Assembly: GCA_021801885.1 (NCBI GenBank)
Contig: JAKABL010000009.1
Span: 1-18,336 of the forward strand
DNA: 18,336 nucleotides
Source: a bacterium
GTDB taxonomy: Bacteria; Patescibacteriota; Minisyncoccia; UBA6257; 2-01-FULL-56-20
Direction of reading: 5' to 3'
The position numbers and the translations under genes are program-made. The notes under the pieces were generated by a model, which was given only the letters and a program-made list of their open reading frames with translations, had not been told where the DNA came from and searched no databases. Position 1 is the first letter of the stretch; each line of letters begins with the position of its first letter. Positions 1 to 6,872 of the stretch are shown in pieces.

Positions 1-91
1 TGAACTTGAGATGTGCCTTGCCGAGCTCTGAAAGCTTCTTTTGTCCCTTCTTTAATGTTGTTTTTTTTGTTGTAATCGTTTTGTGCGCCAT
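1..91 (-). CDS. Small lysine-rich protein, N-terminal fragment (cut by window edge)
   Basis: The minus strand opens with an ATG at 91 and stays open to the window edge, giving 30 residues that begin MAHKTITTKK and continue with a basic, Lys/Thr-rich stretch. No family can be named from this fragment. A possible -10 hexamer (TTTAAT on the minus strand, 101-106) lies 9 nt upstream of the ATG, the same arrangement seen at other genes in this window. The reading frame would start 18 nt after the stop of the metallo-beta-lactamase gene on the same strand. The high Lys content suggests nucleic-acid or ribosome contact, but that is a guess. Confidence 0.5.
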   Translation of the reverse strand, partial: MAHKTITTKKTTLKKGQKKLSELGKAHLKF

Positions 92-109
92 GATATGAAA
101 ATTAAATTT

Positions 110-1456
110 TTATAATGGTACGGTTTCGCCGACCTTCGGCACTTCCGCCGCCACGCCCAGGTCCTTGGTGATCTTTTCCGCGAGCGCCGCGCTCGACGAC
201 CCTTCGCCCTGCACCACCCATGCTTTTTTAAGGCCCTTCATTGCCCCCACCCAGGACACGAGGTGCGGCTGGTCCGCGTGCGCGGAATATCCGGGAATGT
301 TCACGCGATGTGCGCGGACCGGAATTGCCTCGCCGAAGATGCGCACCTCGGTCGCGCCCTCCAGGATCTGCCGCCCCATCGATCCTTCCGCCTGGTAGCC
401 CACGAACACGATCGTGCTCTTCGGATCGGGAAGATAGCGCATCTCATGGTGGAGAATGCGGCCCCCATTCGACATGCCGGACCCCGCCACGACGATCTTC
501 GGTGGATGCACATCATTGATCTGCTTCGATTGCTCGGTGGTGAGCGTGAGAGTAAGGCCGGGGAAGTTCAGGATATCGCTTCCCGTGATCCGCTCCTCCT
601 GCCTAATGGCGCCATTGAAATAATCTTCATGCTTCTTATAGACCTCGGTCACGCGGATCGCGAGCGGGCTGTCGATATACACCGGCACGCGCGGGATCTC
701 GTTCTTTTCGAAGAGCTCGTGAAGCACGTAGAGGAGGTCCTGGGTGCGCTCCATCGCGAACGACGGGATCATGAGCGTGCCTCCGTCCCGCACGGTATCG
801 ATGATCGTCTTTCGCAAAAGTTCCACGCGCTTCGGCACGTCGTCGTGGACCCTGTCCCCGTACGTGGATTCGACGAGACAGTAGTCCGCCGCGGGGACCG
901 TCTCCGTGGGTCTGATGATGGGCGAGGGGGAATTTCCAAGATCGCCCGAGAACACAATAGTCTTTCCTTCTGCCTCCACATGTACGATGGCGGAGCCGAG
1001 AATATGCCCCGCATCGTAGAGCTCCACGGTGAACGGTCCCACGGTGACCTTTTGGTGATAGTGGAGCCCCTTCCACTGTCGCATCACCTTTTCAATGTCG
1101 TCGTCGCCATAGAGCGGCGGCCTTCCTTCGCGCCGCGCCTCCTCCCCGAGCAGATGCTCCGAATCATCGAGCATGAGCTTTGCAAAATCCTGCGTGGCGG
1201 TGGTCGAATAGATCGTGCCTTTGAATCCCGCCTTCACAAGGGAAGGAAGGCGCCCGATGTGATCAAGGTGCGCATGGGTCGTAAACACCGCCTCGACGGA
1301 CGACGCGTCATACGGGAACGCCTCGAAGTTCTCGCGCTCCGCATAGTGGCCCCCTTGGTGGAGCCCGCAATCCACCATGATCTTCGTTCCGCCCGATTCG
1401 AGGATGTAATTCGCTCCCGTCGCCTCACTGCATCCTCCGTAAAAAGTAAGGTTCAT
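110..1456 (-). CDS. Beta-CASP metallo-beta-lactamase-fold RNase (CPSF/RNase J-like)
   Basis: This 448-residue protein is a predicted zinc-dependent ribonuclease of the metallo-beta-lactamase/beta-CASP superfamily, which cleaves or trims RNA in the cytoplasm. The visible motifs are HAHLDH at residues 61-66 (zinc site), the His in DAGHILGSA near 151, Asp172 in SGDLGN, the beta-CASP motif SFAMERTQDL near 232-241, GSGMSNGGRIL near 326-335 and a C-terminal SAHAD (391-395) ending the RMMBL segment. Length fits the family. The ORF can be extended 9 residues upstream, but the ATG at 1456 is preferred because a perfect TATAAT sits 6 nt upstream of it, so an upstream start would not be in the transcript, and the protein then begins MNLTFYGG as family members do. 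The exact RNA substrate is unknown. Confidence 0.93.
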   Translation of the reverse strand: MNLTFYGGCSEATGANYILESGGTKIMVDCGLHQGGHYAERENFEAFPYDASSVEAVFTTHAHLDHIGRLPSLVKAGFKGTIYSTTATQDFAKLMLDDSEHLLGEEARREGRPPLYGDDDIEKVMRQWKGLHYHQKVTVGPFTVELYDAGHILGSAIVHVEAEGKTIVFSGDLGNSPSPIIRPTETVPAADYCLVESTYGDRVHDDVPKRVELLRKTIIDTVRDGGTLMIPSFAMERTQDLLYVLHELFEKNEIPRVPVYIDSPLAIRVTEVYKKHEDYFNGAIRQEERITGSDILNFPGLTLTLTTEQSKQINDVHPPKIVVAGSGMSNGGRILHHEMRYLPDPKSTIVFVGYQAEGSMGRQILEGATEVRIFGEAIPVRAHRVNIPGYSAHADQPHLVSWVGAMKGLKKAWVVQGEGSSSAALAEKITKDLGVAAEVPKVGETVPL

Positions 1457-1462
1457 ATATCC

Positions 1463-1490
1463 ATTATAGGCCTCCCGCCGCAATAACCAA
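1463..1490 (-). promoter_or_regulatory. Promoter of the beta-CASP RNase gene
   Basis: On the minus strand a TTGGTT -35-like hexamer (1485-1490), a 16-bp spacer and a perfect TATAAT (1463-1468) precede the ATG at 1456 by 6 nt. The predicted transcription start falls on the A of the start codon, so the mRNA would be leaderless. Confidence 0.65.
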
Positions 1491-1515
1491 ATTGCGATCG
1501 AATGACGGGGGCATA

Positions 1516-2820
1516 TTATGCGCGGCGCATCCGCTCCGCCATCGCGGCTTCGAATTCCTCGCGCTCATTCCATGGGTCCTTCGCGCCGCCCGCACGATGA
1601 ATCCACTCCTCGCTCCCTTTGCCGGTACCGATCACCACGTCGCCGGGACGCGCATACGCGAACGCTTCGCGGATCGCAGCCTTGCGGTCCATGTTCCGGT
1701 GTACGCGCACCAGTTTTTCCGGATCGTGCGCGAGCGCCTCGCGCACCCCTTTCTCCACTTCGTCGACGATCTTTTCTGGATCTTCATCGTAAGGATCTTC
1801 GTCGGTCAGCACGATCTCGTCGCACCATTTTGCCGCGATCGCTCCCATCGCAGGACGCTTCCACTTGTCCCGACCGCCGCCCGCGGCGCCAAGGACCGCG
1901 ATGAGGCGCGGGTGGGGATGGGCGGCGGCCGGTACGGGCTTCACCGCACGATATGCCGCTTCCAAGGAATCCGGGGTATGGGCATAATCCACTACTCCGA
2001 TATAGCTTCCGGCGCGCACGAACTCCATCCGTCCCGGCACACCTGGGAACCCAAGGATGGCCCGCTCGATCGTCGCATCGTCGATCCCGAACGTCCGCGC
2101 GATCGCCGCCGCGACCGCAACGTGCTCCATATTGAAATCGCTCGCGAGGAAACTTCCTCCCGTCGCGCGGAGACGCGGGCCGAAATTCTTTACGAACTCA
2201 TCTTCTTTTTCATAGTGCGCCGGCGCGCTTTTCGCCCCGCGCGCCGCAGTGAGCGCCTGCATGAAAAACGGATATTCCTTGTCGTCGCGATTCAGAAAAA
2301 CCCTGCCGCCTTGCCACACAACATACCACAGAAAGGAAAGCTTGGCGGCGCGATAGTTCTCGTAGGACCCATGCGCTTCGATATGTTCCGGATGCAGGTT
2401 TGTAAGCACCCCTATATTCCAGTGCACAAAACGGTGACGATGCATAACGACGCCCTGCGAGGTCACCTCGATAAGGGCATATTCGCACGCCGCATCCGCC
2501 GCACGCCGTAGAAATTTCTGGATGAACGCGCGTCCGGGCATCGAATTCCCCGTACGGTTTTTTTCGCTTTTACCGGCAACTTTTACGCGAAGCGATGAAA
2601 GGAGCGCTGTGCGCTTGTCCGCAGCCTCAAGGATCGCGTTCAGGAGTTCGAGGGTCGTCGTCTTGCCTTTGGTTCCCGTCACGCCGATCACAATCAGCTT
2701 GTTGCTCGGATGGCGATACCGCTCCGATCCCGCCCATGCCCATAAAAAATGGTAGGCGCTCGCGACGCCGGGAAAGGCATAGAACAACTTCGCCGCCTGG
2801 GATTTTTTGAAATTTGCCAT
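1516..2820 (-). CDS. MurE-like Mur ligase without the usual N-terminal UDP-binding domain
   Basis: The 434-residue product is an ATP-dependent Mur-family ligase of peptidoglycan precursor synthesis. It shows the P-loop GVTGTKGKTTT (46-56), the lysine expected to be carbamylated in GSYENYRAAK (Lys160), GRMEF near 263-267, the MurE-type DYAHTPDSLE (278-287), GAAGGGRDKWKR (311-322) and GKGSEEW near 400-406. MurE normally has about 100 residues of UDP-sugar-binding domain before the P-loop. Here there are only about 45, including a hydrophobic patch (13-30). At the place where diaminopimelate-type MurE has DNPR, this protein has EDPYDEDP (341-348), so the added amino acid cannot be inferred. It lies 49 nt downstream of ruvA but has its own -10. 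It might be a full MurE in this lineage or a ligase with a different acceptor. Confidence 0.85.
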   Translation of the reverse strand: MANFKKSQAAKLFYAFPGVASAYHFLWAWAGSERYRHPSNKLIVIGVTGTKGKTTTLELLNAILEAADKRTALLSSLRVKVAGKSEKNRTGNSMPGRAFIQKFLRRAADAACEYALIEVTSQGVVMHRHRFVHWNIGVLTNLHPEHIEAHGSYENYRAAKLSFLWYVVWQGGRVFLNRDDKEYPFFMQALTAARGAKSAPAHYEKEDEFVKNFGPRLRATGGSFLASDFNMEHVAVAAAIARTFGIDDATIERAILGFPGVPGRMEFVRAGSYIGVVDYAHTPDSLEAAYRAVKPVPAAAHPHPRLIAVLGAAGGGRDKWKRPAMGAIAAKWCDEIVLTDEDPYDEDPEKIVDEVEKGVREALAHDPEKLVRVHRNMDRKAAIREAFAYARPGDVVIGTGKGSEEWIHRAGGAKDPWNEREEFEAAMAERMRRA

Positions 2821-2828
2821 GGTAATGC

Positions 2829-2852
2829 AGAGGATTCTCCTCTAGTATTATA
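2829..2852 (-). promoter_or_regulatory. -10 box and leader hairpin of the MurE-like gene
   Basis: On the minus strand a TATAAT (2847-2852) is followed by a perfect 6-bp inverted repeat AGAGGA-GAA-TCCTCT (2829-2843), then about 8 nt to the ATG at 2820. The predicted start (near 2840) lies in the hairpin. The only purine-rich SD-like stretch is inside the stem and rather far from the ATG. The role of the hairpin is unknown. Confidence 0.45.
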
Positions 2853-2869
2853 CTTTCCTCCTTTCTCCC

Positions 2870-3463
2870 CTATCCTTTCGCGCTCAACACTTTCAGTGCA
2901 GCCTTCAAGCGCTCCTCGGCGCTTTTTGCGCCGGAATCCACCCTTGCAAGCGCCACACGCGCCTCATCGCGCCGGTATCCGAGACTTGCGAGCGCCTCGA
3001 TGAGATCGGCGTCGGTATCCATTCTTTCCACCATAGCACTTGACCTCGCCGATTCCACTTTCGTCTTAAGCTCAAGGATCACGCGCTCCGCGGTCTTCCT
3101 TCCGATCCCCGCCGCCCGGGTAAGAAGATCGGGGCGGTTCTCTTTTATCGCCGCGGCAAGTTCATCGAGCGGCCCCGTGTCGAGGATGGCAAGCGCCGAC
3201 TTCGGCCCCACACCCGATACTCCAATGAGCATTTCAAAAAAATCGCGCTCATCCTCGGATGTAAACCCGTAGAGATCGAGTGCGTCCTCCTTTACGTGAA
3301 GATGGGCGAACACCATTACGCGCGCCGCGCCTTCGCCGCCCGCCGCGGGCAACGCCTTCAACGTCGCGCCGCTCACCGCAAGCCTGAGTCCTACGCCGCC
3401 CGCTTCAATAACCACAAAGTCATCCCCTTTATAGATTAACGTTCCAGCCACTGAATAAATCAT
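2870..3463 (-). CDS. ruvA: Holliday junction branch migration protein RuvA
   Basis: RuvA binds the four-way DNA junction and loads the RuvB motor during recombinational repair. The 197-residue product has the N-terminal OB domain (about 1-65, MIYSVAGTLIYKGDDF), two helix-hairpin-helix motifs (LIGVSGVGPKSALAIL at 79-94 and AGIGRKTAERVILELK at 118-133) and a C-terminal RuvB-contact domain (about 150-197). Length matches the family. The ORF continues 22 residues upstream, but the ATG at 3463 gives the canonical RuvA N-terminus, and the promoter (TTGATA-N17-GATAAT) places transcription start about 3 nt before it. It is divergent from rpsT and unlinked in operon terms to ruvB and ruvC, which are also in this window. 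Confidence 0.96.
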   Translation of the reverse strand: MIYSVAGTLIYKGDDFVVIEAGGVGLRLAVSGATLKALPAAGGEGAARVMVFAHLHVKEDALDLYGFTSEDERDFFEMLIGVSGVGPKSALAILDTGPLDELAAAIKENRPDLLTRAAGIGRKTAERVILELKTKVESARSSAMVERMDTDADLIEALASLGYRRDEARVALARVDSGAKSAEERLKAALKVLSAKG

Positions 3464-3472
3464 TGCAGTTTG

Positions 3473-3501
3473 ATTATCCCCCACCTCTCCCGCTTTATCA
3501 A
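3473..3501 (-). promoter_or_regulatory. Promoter of ruvA
   Basis: The minus strand reads TTGATA (3496-3501), a 17-bp spacer and GATAAT (3473-3478), then 9 nt to the ruvA ATG. The predicted leader is about 3 nt. The promoter is back to back with that of rpsT; the two -35 boxes are about 22 bp apart. Confidence 0.7.
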
Positions 3502-3523
3502 ATAGGATGCGACGCGTAGGGTC

Positions 3524-3551
3524 TTGCAAAATATGCGCATTCCTTTATAAT
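3524..3551 (+). promoter_or_regulatory. Promoter of rpsT
   Basis: TTGCAA (3524-3529), a 16-bp spacer and a perfect TATAAT (3546-3551) precede the rpsT ATG by 7 nt. There is no room for a ribosome-binding site, so rpsT is predicted to be leaderless or to have a 1-nt leader. Confidence 0.72.
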
Positions 3552-3558
3552 AGTTCCC

Positions 3559-3834
3559 ATGCCGATCACCCCATCCGCAAAGAAAGCCCTTCGCCAGAGC
3601 GTCACCCGGCGCAAGCGGAATATTATCAAGAAAGAAGCCTATAAAAAGGCGGTTACGGGCTATCGCAAGCTCATTGCCGCAAAGAAGTTCGAGGAGGCGG
3701 CAAAAGCTTTTCCCGCCGTTTTTAAGGCGCTCGATAAGGCGGCGAAGACCAAGGTGATCGAAAAGAACAAGGCGAGCCGCCTCAAGAGCCGCCTCGCTCA
3801 GCTCACGAGCAGGTCGACCAAAGCCTCTTCGTAG
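3559..3834 (+). CDS. rpsT: Small ribosomal subunit protein bS20
   Basis: This 91-residue, very basic protein begins MPITPSAKKALRQSVTRRKRN and has the conserved SAKK...R.S..RR..N pattern and Lys-rich helices typical of bS20, which binds 16S rRNA early in small-subunit assembly. Length fits the family (about 85-90). The ATG at 3559 follows a TATAAT by 7 nt. The gene is divergent from ruvA. Its last 37 nt (3798-3834) overlap, on the opposite strand, the 3' end of holA; the overlapped residues are the Ser/Thr-rich C-terminal tail, which is poorly conserved in bS20. Confidence 0.95.
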   Translation: MPITPSAKKALRQSVTRRKRNIIKKEAYKKAVTGYRKLIAAKKFEEAAKAFPAVFKALDKAAKTKVIEKNKASRLKSRLAQLTSRSTKASS

Positions 3835-4607
3835 TCTACCTTCCCCGCTTTCACCGCGAGATCATACTCCGCCATATGCGGGGTTTTTTCTTGCCATTGT
3901 GCCGCGAGGATGTTGAAGATCTTTGCCGGAGGATCCGCAAGGGCGAGCATAGATTCGAGCGCGTAGAGACGCTTCTTCATATCCACGCTCTTCAAACCGT
4001 TCATGAGCGCCCAGTAGTTCGGGGCAACTTCAAGATCGAATTCGATAAGATCGCCCATGTCGAGCGGCGCCGCATCCTTCCCTCGCGCCGCCCGCGCGGT
4101 GGATAATCCGGCAAGCATCTCGAGCTCGGTGACAAGGCCCCACGTATTCCCTTGGAACACGTTTGCAAGGAATTGCGCCGCGGGCGGCGCGAGATTCGCG
4201 CCCCGAGCTTTTGCCTGCGCACGAACGAACGCCAGCCACTCCGCCCCGACGAGCGTTTCAAACTCCTGGGTAAGTGCGGGTTTTTCGAGAAGAAAATGAA
4301 GGGCTTTCACGGGCTTGCTCTTTTCTGAAATGAGCACCGTCGCGTCCGTGGCATCAAGGAATGGCACGAGGAATTTTGCGAGCGCCTTGGATTCCGCCTC
4401 AAATACCTGCTCGATGATCGCCAATTTCGGCGCTGAGAAAAGCGACTGCGCACGCAGGAATTCCTCGGTCGCTTGGAACCCTTCTTTTAAGGAGAGGTCG
4501 AATTCGGCAACGCCGAGATCGGAGCGCTTATGCACGAATTCCGCGACGATCGCGCGTTTTTTCTCCGTGCGCCGCCATTCGTCCGGACCATAGAGGAAGA
4601 TGATCAT
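3798..4607 (-). CDS. holA: DNA polymerase III delta subunit (divergent, short)
   Basis: The 269-residue product resembles the clamp-loader delta subunit, which opens the sliding clamp. Supporting signs are the start IIFLYGPDEWRR (2-13; delta proteins begin with a similar FLYG/Y..D motif), the clamp-binding element AQSLFSAPKLAII (53-65), corresponding to the AMSLFA region of E. coli delta, the ISEKSKPVKAL strand/helix segment (93-103), NTWGLVTELEML (154-165) and the C-terminal pattern YDLAVKAGKVDYEEAL. It is shorter than E. coli delta (about 340). The ATG at 4607 gives the family-like N-terminus; the ORF itself runs much further upstream without plausible protein. No tight promoter-start arrangement is seen; weak TATCGT/TATCCT hexamers lie 16-22 nt upstream. 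Its 3' end overlaps rpsT by 37 nt tail to tail. Confidence 0.85.
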   Translation of the reverse strand: MIIFLYGPDEWRRTEKKRAIVAEFVHKRSDLGVAEFDLSLKEGFQATEEFLRAQSLFSAPKLAIIEQVFEAESKALAKFLVPFLDATDATVLISEKSKPVKALHFLLEKPALTQEFETLVGAEWLAFVRAQAKARGANLAPPAAQFLANVFQGNTWGLVTELEMLAGLSTARAARGKDAAPLDMGDLIEFDLEVAPNYWALMNGLKSVDMKKRLYALESMLALADPPAKIFNILAAQWQEKTPHMAEYDLAVKAGKVDYEEALVDLLVS

Positions 4608-4659
4608 GATGCTTGGGGTGGATACGATAAGGATAGAGCCGTGCCGGCAAAATGCAATA

Positions 4660-4687
4660 TTGACGATATGCCAAAATTTTCTACCAT
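4660..4687 (+). promoter_or_regulatory. Promoter of the ORF at 4714
   Basis: TTGACG (4660-4665), a 16-bp spacer and TACCAT (4682-4687) lie 26 nt before the ATG at 4714. The same TACCAT -10 with a TTGACA -35 is seen at the putative RNA gene at 11375-11403. Confidence 0.5.
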
Positions 4688-4713
4688 TAAAGCAGTGGTT
4701 TGGGAGGATCGAT

Positions 4714-5013
4714 ATGTCAATAACCGCTCGGCGTTCCGCGACGCCACAGATCAGCGCGCTCATCCTCACGCTCTCAGGTCCGGAGCGTCTTGAATTCGAA
4801 TGCTGCCTGGAGAGCATCAACCAGTGGATGGCGAGAGGGGCTCCCAGGGGCCCATGGCGTGACCTCCGTCCGGCCATGGGAATCGTCATCGGCTATTTGA
4901 TGCGCATCCCGACCCTGACCCTTGCGCAAATGGAAGCACTCATCGTGCTGAACGATGAAATATCGCGCCGCACGCCGGACCTTCGCCTCATGCACTTTGT
5001 ATGGACCACATAA
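4714..5013 (+). CDS. Unrecognised 99-residue protein
   Basis: I do not recognise this protein. It begins MSITARRSATPQISALILTL, has a Cys pair (CCLES), a Trp/Arg/Pro-rich middle (QWMARGAPRGPWRDLRP) and a helical C-terminal half (LTLAQMEALIVLNDEISRR), with no clear signal peptide or membrane segment. An ATG further upstream (4600) is possible, but the start at 4714 is preferred because a strong Shine-Dalgarno (GGGAGGA) lies about 6 nt upstream, one of the few clear ones in the window. A promoter upstream and a strong terminator directly downstream (5022-5058) make it a self-contained monocistronic unit, divergent from holA. That framing is the main evidence that it is real. Confidence 0.7.
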   Translation: MSITARRSATPQISALILTLSGPERLEFECCLESINQWMARGAPRGPWRDLRPAMGIVIGYLMRIPTLTLAQMEALIVLNDEISRRTPDLRLMHFVWTT

Positions 5014-5021
5014 AGTGATCT

Positions 5022-5058
5022 AAAAAAATCGGCTGCCCCTTCGGCAGCCGTTTTCTTT
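5022..5058. terminator. Bidirectional terminator between ORF 4714 and pyrG
   Basis: A perfect 8-bp stem CGGCTGCC/GGCAGCCG (5030-5037 and 5043-5050) with a 5-nt loop is flanked by A7 on the left and TTTTCTTT on the right. It can end transcription of the plus-strand ORF and of pyrG on the minus strand. Confidence 0.88.
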
Positions 5059-5069
5059 GAATACACTCT

Positions 5070-6767
5070 TTACTGGAAGCCCTCTCCGCCTTTATGGATC
5101 TGCTTACTCGCCGCGTTCATGAATTCGCGGAAAAGCGGATTGGGACGCATGGGACGCGAAGTGAGCTCGGGATGAAATTGCGCGCCCGCGAAAAAAGGAT
5201 GTACCTTGTGGGGAAGTTCCATGACCTCCATGAGCCGGCGCGAAGGCGATCTCCCCGAAAACACGATCCCCGCGCGCGTGAGCGCCGCAACGAACTTCGG
5301 ATTTACTTCATATCGGTGCCGATGTCGCTCGCTGATAAGAGTCGCCCCGTAGGCCTTCGCCGCGAGCGATCCTTTTTTGAGGACCGCGGGGTAGGCGCCA
5401 AGCCTCATAGTCGCCCCGTAATTCTTTTCCGCCATAAGCTTCTTCTGCTCCGGAAGGATGTCGATGACGGGATGCTTCGTATGCGGATCGATCTCCGTCG
5501 TATTCGCATCCTTCCATCCGAGGACGCTGCGCGCGAATTCCACGACGGCGAGCTGCATGCCGTAGCACAGGCCGAGGTACGGGATCCCGTGCTCGCGGCA
5601 ATAGCGGATGGCGGCAAGCTTCCCTTCGACGCCCCGCGCGCCGAACCCTCCCGGCACGATGATGCCATCGTATGCGTCGAGCTCCTTCAGATTATCTGCA
5701 GCCGCCGCCGCGGCGCGGGAGCCCTTTCCCTTCGGTTCGAACTGCTCCGAATCGATCCAGTGTATGGTCGGTTTCACGCTCCAGTGGGCCCCGGCGTGGC
5801 GGATCGCCTCGATGACCGAAAGATAGGAGTCGGCGAGCACGAACTTTCCGCTCGAAAAATATTTTCCCACGATGCCGATGTGCACCGGCTTTGTCGCGCC
5901 GTCCATGCGGGCCACGAGCGCGCGCCAATCCGCAAGGTCTTTCTTGGGGGGGCGCATGCCGAGCTTTTTTAAAATAAGATTGCCGAGATCCCCTTTCTCA
6001 AAATTGATGGGGATGTCGTACACGTCATCGACATCGGGCGCCGCAATGACATCTTCTTCGCTCACGTTGCAATTGAACGCGATCTTTTCGCGGCGCTTCT
6101 CGTCGATCGGATACTTCGCGCGCGCAAGGATGAAATCCGGCTGAAGGCCGACGCCGTTCAATGCGCGCACCGCGTGCTGCGTCGGTTTCGTCTTCAGCTC
6201 GTTGTCGTCGTTCATGATCGGCAAATGGCTCACGAGGATGAGCACGACGTCGCTGGGATGTTTGATCTTCAGCATGCGTACCGCTTCCAGGAACAGAATG
6301 TTCTCGTACTCTCCCGCAGTGCCTCCGATCTCCGTAATGGCGATCTTTGCGCCTGCACGCGCCGCAGCATTTTGGATCCGATCGATCACCTCCATAGGAA
6401 TGTACGGCACCACGCTCACCGAACGACCGCCGTAGCCCATGCTGCGCTCCCGCTCGATCACGGTCTTATAGACGCTCCCTGTCGTCATATAATTCGCCCC
6501 CGAAAGATCGCGGTCGAGAAATCGCTCATAGTTCCCCATATCTTGATCGCACTCCGTGCCGTCGTTCAAAACAAAAACCTCACCGTGTTCGGTGGGGTTC
6601 ATGGTGCCGGCATCGACGTTCACATAGGGGTCGATCTTCAGCGAGGTCACTTCGATCCCGCGGGACTGGAGGATTTTGGCGATGGAGGATGATGCAACGC
6701 CCTTGCCGACGCCCGACATCACGCCGCCCACGACGAAGATGTATTTCGGGTTCTTCGAGGAGGCCAT
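5070..6767 (-). CDS. pyrG: CTP synthase (glutamine-hydrolysing)
   Basis: PyrG converts UTP to CTP using ATP and glutamine. The 565-residue product has the synthetase domain with SGVGKGVASSS (18-28), KIDPYVNVDAGTMNPTEHGEVFV (44-66), GGTAGEYEN (148-156) and a C-terminal class I glutamine amidotransferase domain with PGGFG (372-376), nucleophile Cys401 in GLCYGMQ, and His532/Glu534 in FHPE. It is slightly longer than usual owing to an Ala/Gly-rich linker near 343-360 and a short C-terminal tail. The ORF extends 14 codons upstream, but the ATG at 6767 gives the normal start and lies 9 nt after a TATAAT. It is 105 nt downstream of the kinase gene on the same strand, with its own promoter, and ends at a strong terminator. 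Confidence 0.98.
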   Translation of the reverse strand: MASSKNPKYIFVVGGVMSGVGKGVASSSIAKILQSRGIEVTSLKIDPYVNVDAGTMNPTEHGEVFVLNDGTECDQDMGNYERFLDRDLSGANYMTTGSVYKTVIERERSMGYGGRSVSVVPYIPMEVIDRIQNAAARAGAKIAITEIGGTAGEYENILFLEAVRMLKIKHPSDVVLILVSHLPIMNDDNELKTKPTQHAVRALNGVGLQPDFILARAKYPIDEKRREKIAFNCNVSEEDVIAAPDVDDVYDIPINFEKGDLGNLILKKLGMRPPKKDLADWRALVARMDGATKPVHIGIVGKYFSSGKFVLADSYLSVIEAIRHAGAHWSVKPTIHWIDSEQFEPKGKGSRAAAAAADNLKELDAYDGIIVPGGFGARGVEGKLAAIRYCREHGIPYLGLCYGMQLAVVEFARSVLGWKDANTTEIDPHTKHPVIDILPEQKKLMAEKNYGATMRLGAYPAVLKKGSLAAKAYGATLISERHRHRYEVNPKFVAALTRAGIVFSGRSPSRRLMEVMELPHKVHPFFAGAQFHPELTSRPMRPNPLFREFMNAASKQIHKGGEGFQ

Positions 6768-6776
6768 ATGGCACTC

Positions 6777-6805
6777 ATTATACACGCTGCAGTGCGATTC
6801 CACAA
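6777..6805 (-). promoter_or_regulatory. Promoter of pyrG
   Basis: The minus strand reads TTGTGG (6800-6805), a 17-bp spacer and TATAAT (6777-6782), 9 nt before the ATG at 6767. The predicted leader is about 3 nt. Confidence 0.68.
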
Positions 6806-6872
6806 ACACCCCTATGGGAACACGCGACGGGAGACGGAACCCTGACTCCGCGAAAGAAGCCGAGGCCCCGGA

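Noticed and set aside
263..1486. 407-codon plus-strand ORF opposite the beta-CASP RNase gene
   Set aside because: It mirrors a gene with clear catalytic motifs, its protein has no recognisable domain, and long antisense ORFs are expected from the GC-rich codon use.
1492..2511. 339-codon plus-strand ORF opposite the MurE-like gene
   Set aside because: Shadow of a well-supported Mur ligase; Arg/His-rich composition typical of antisense frames.
5094..5972. 292-codon plus-strand ORF opposite pyrG
   Set aside because: Antisense to the highly conserved CTP synthase; no domain and no promoter or ribosome site.
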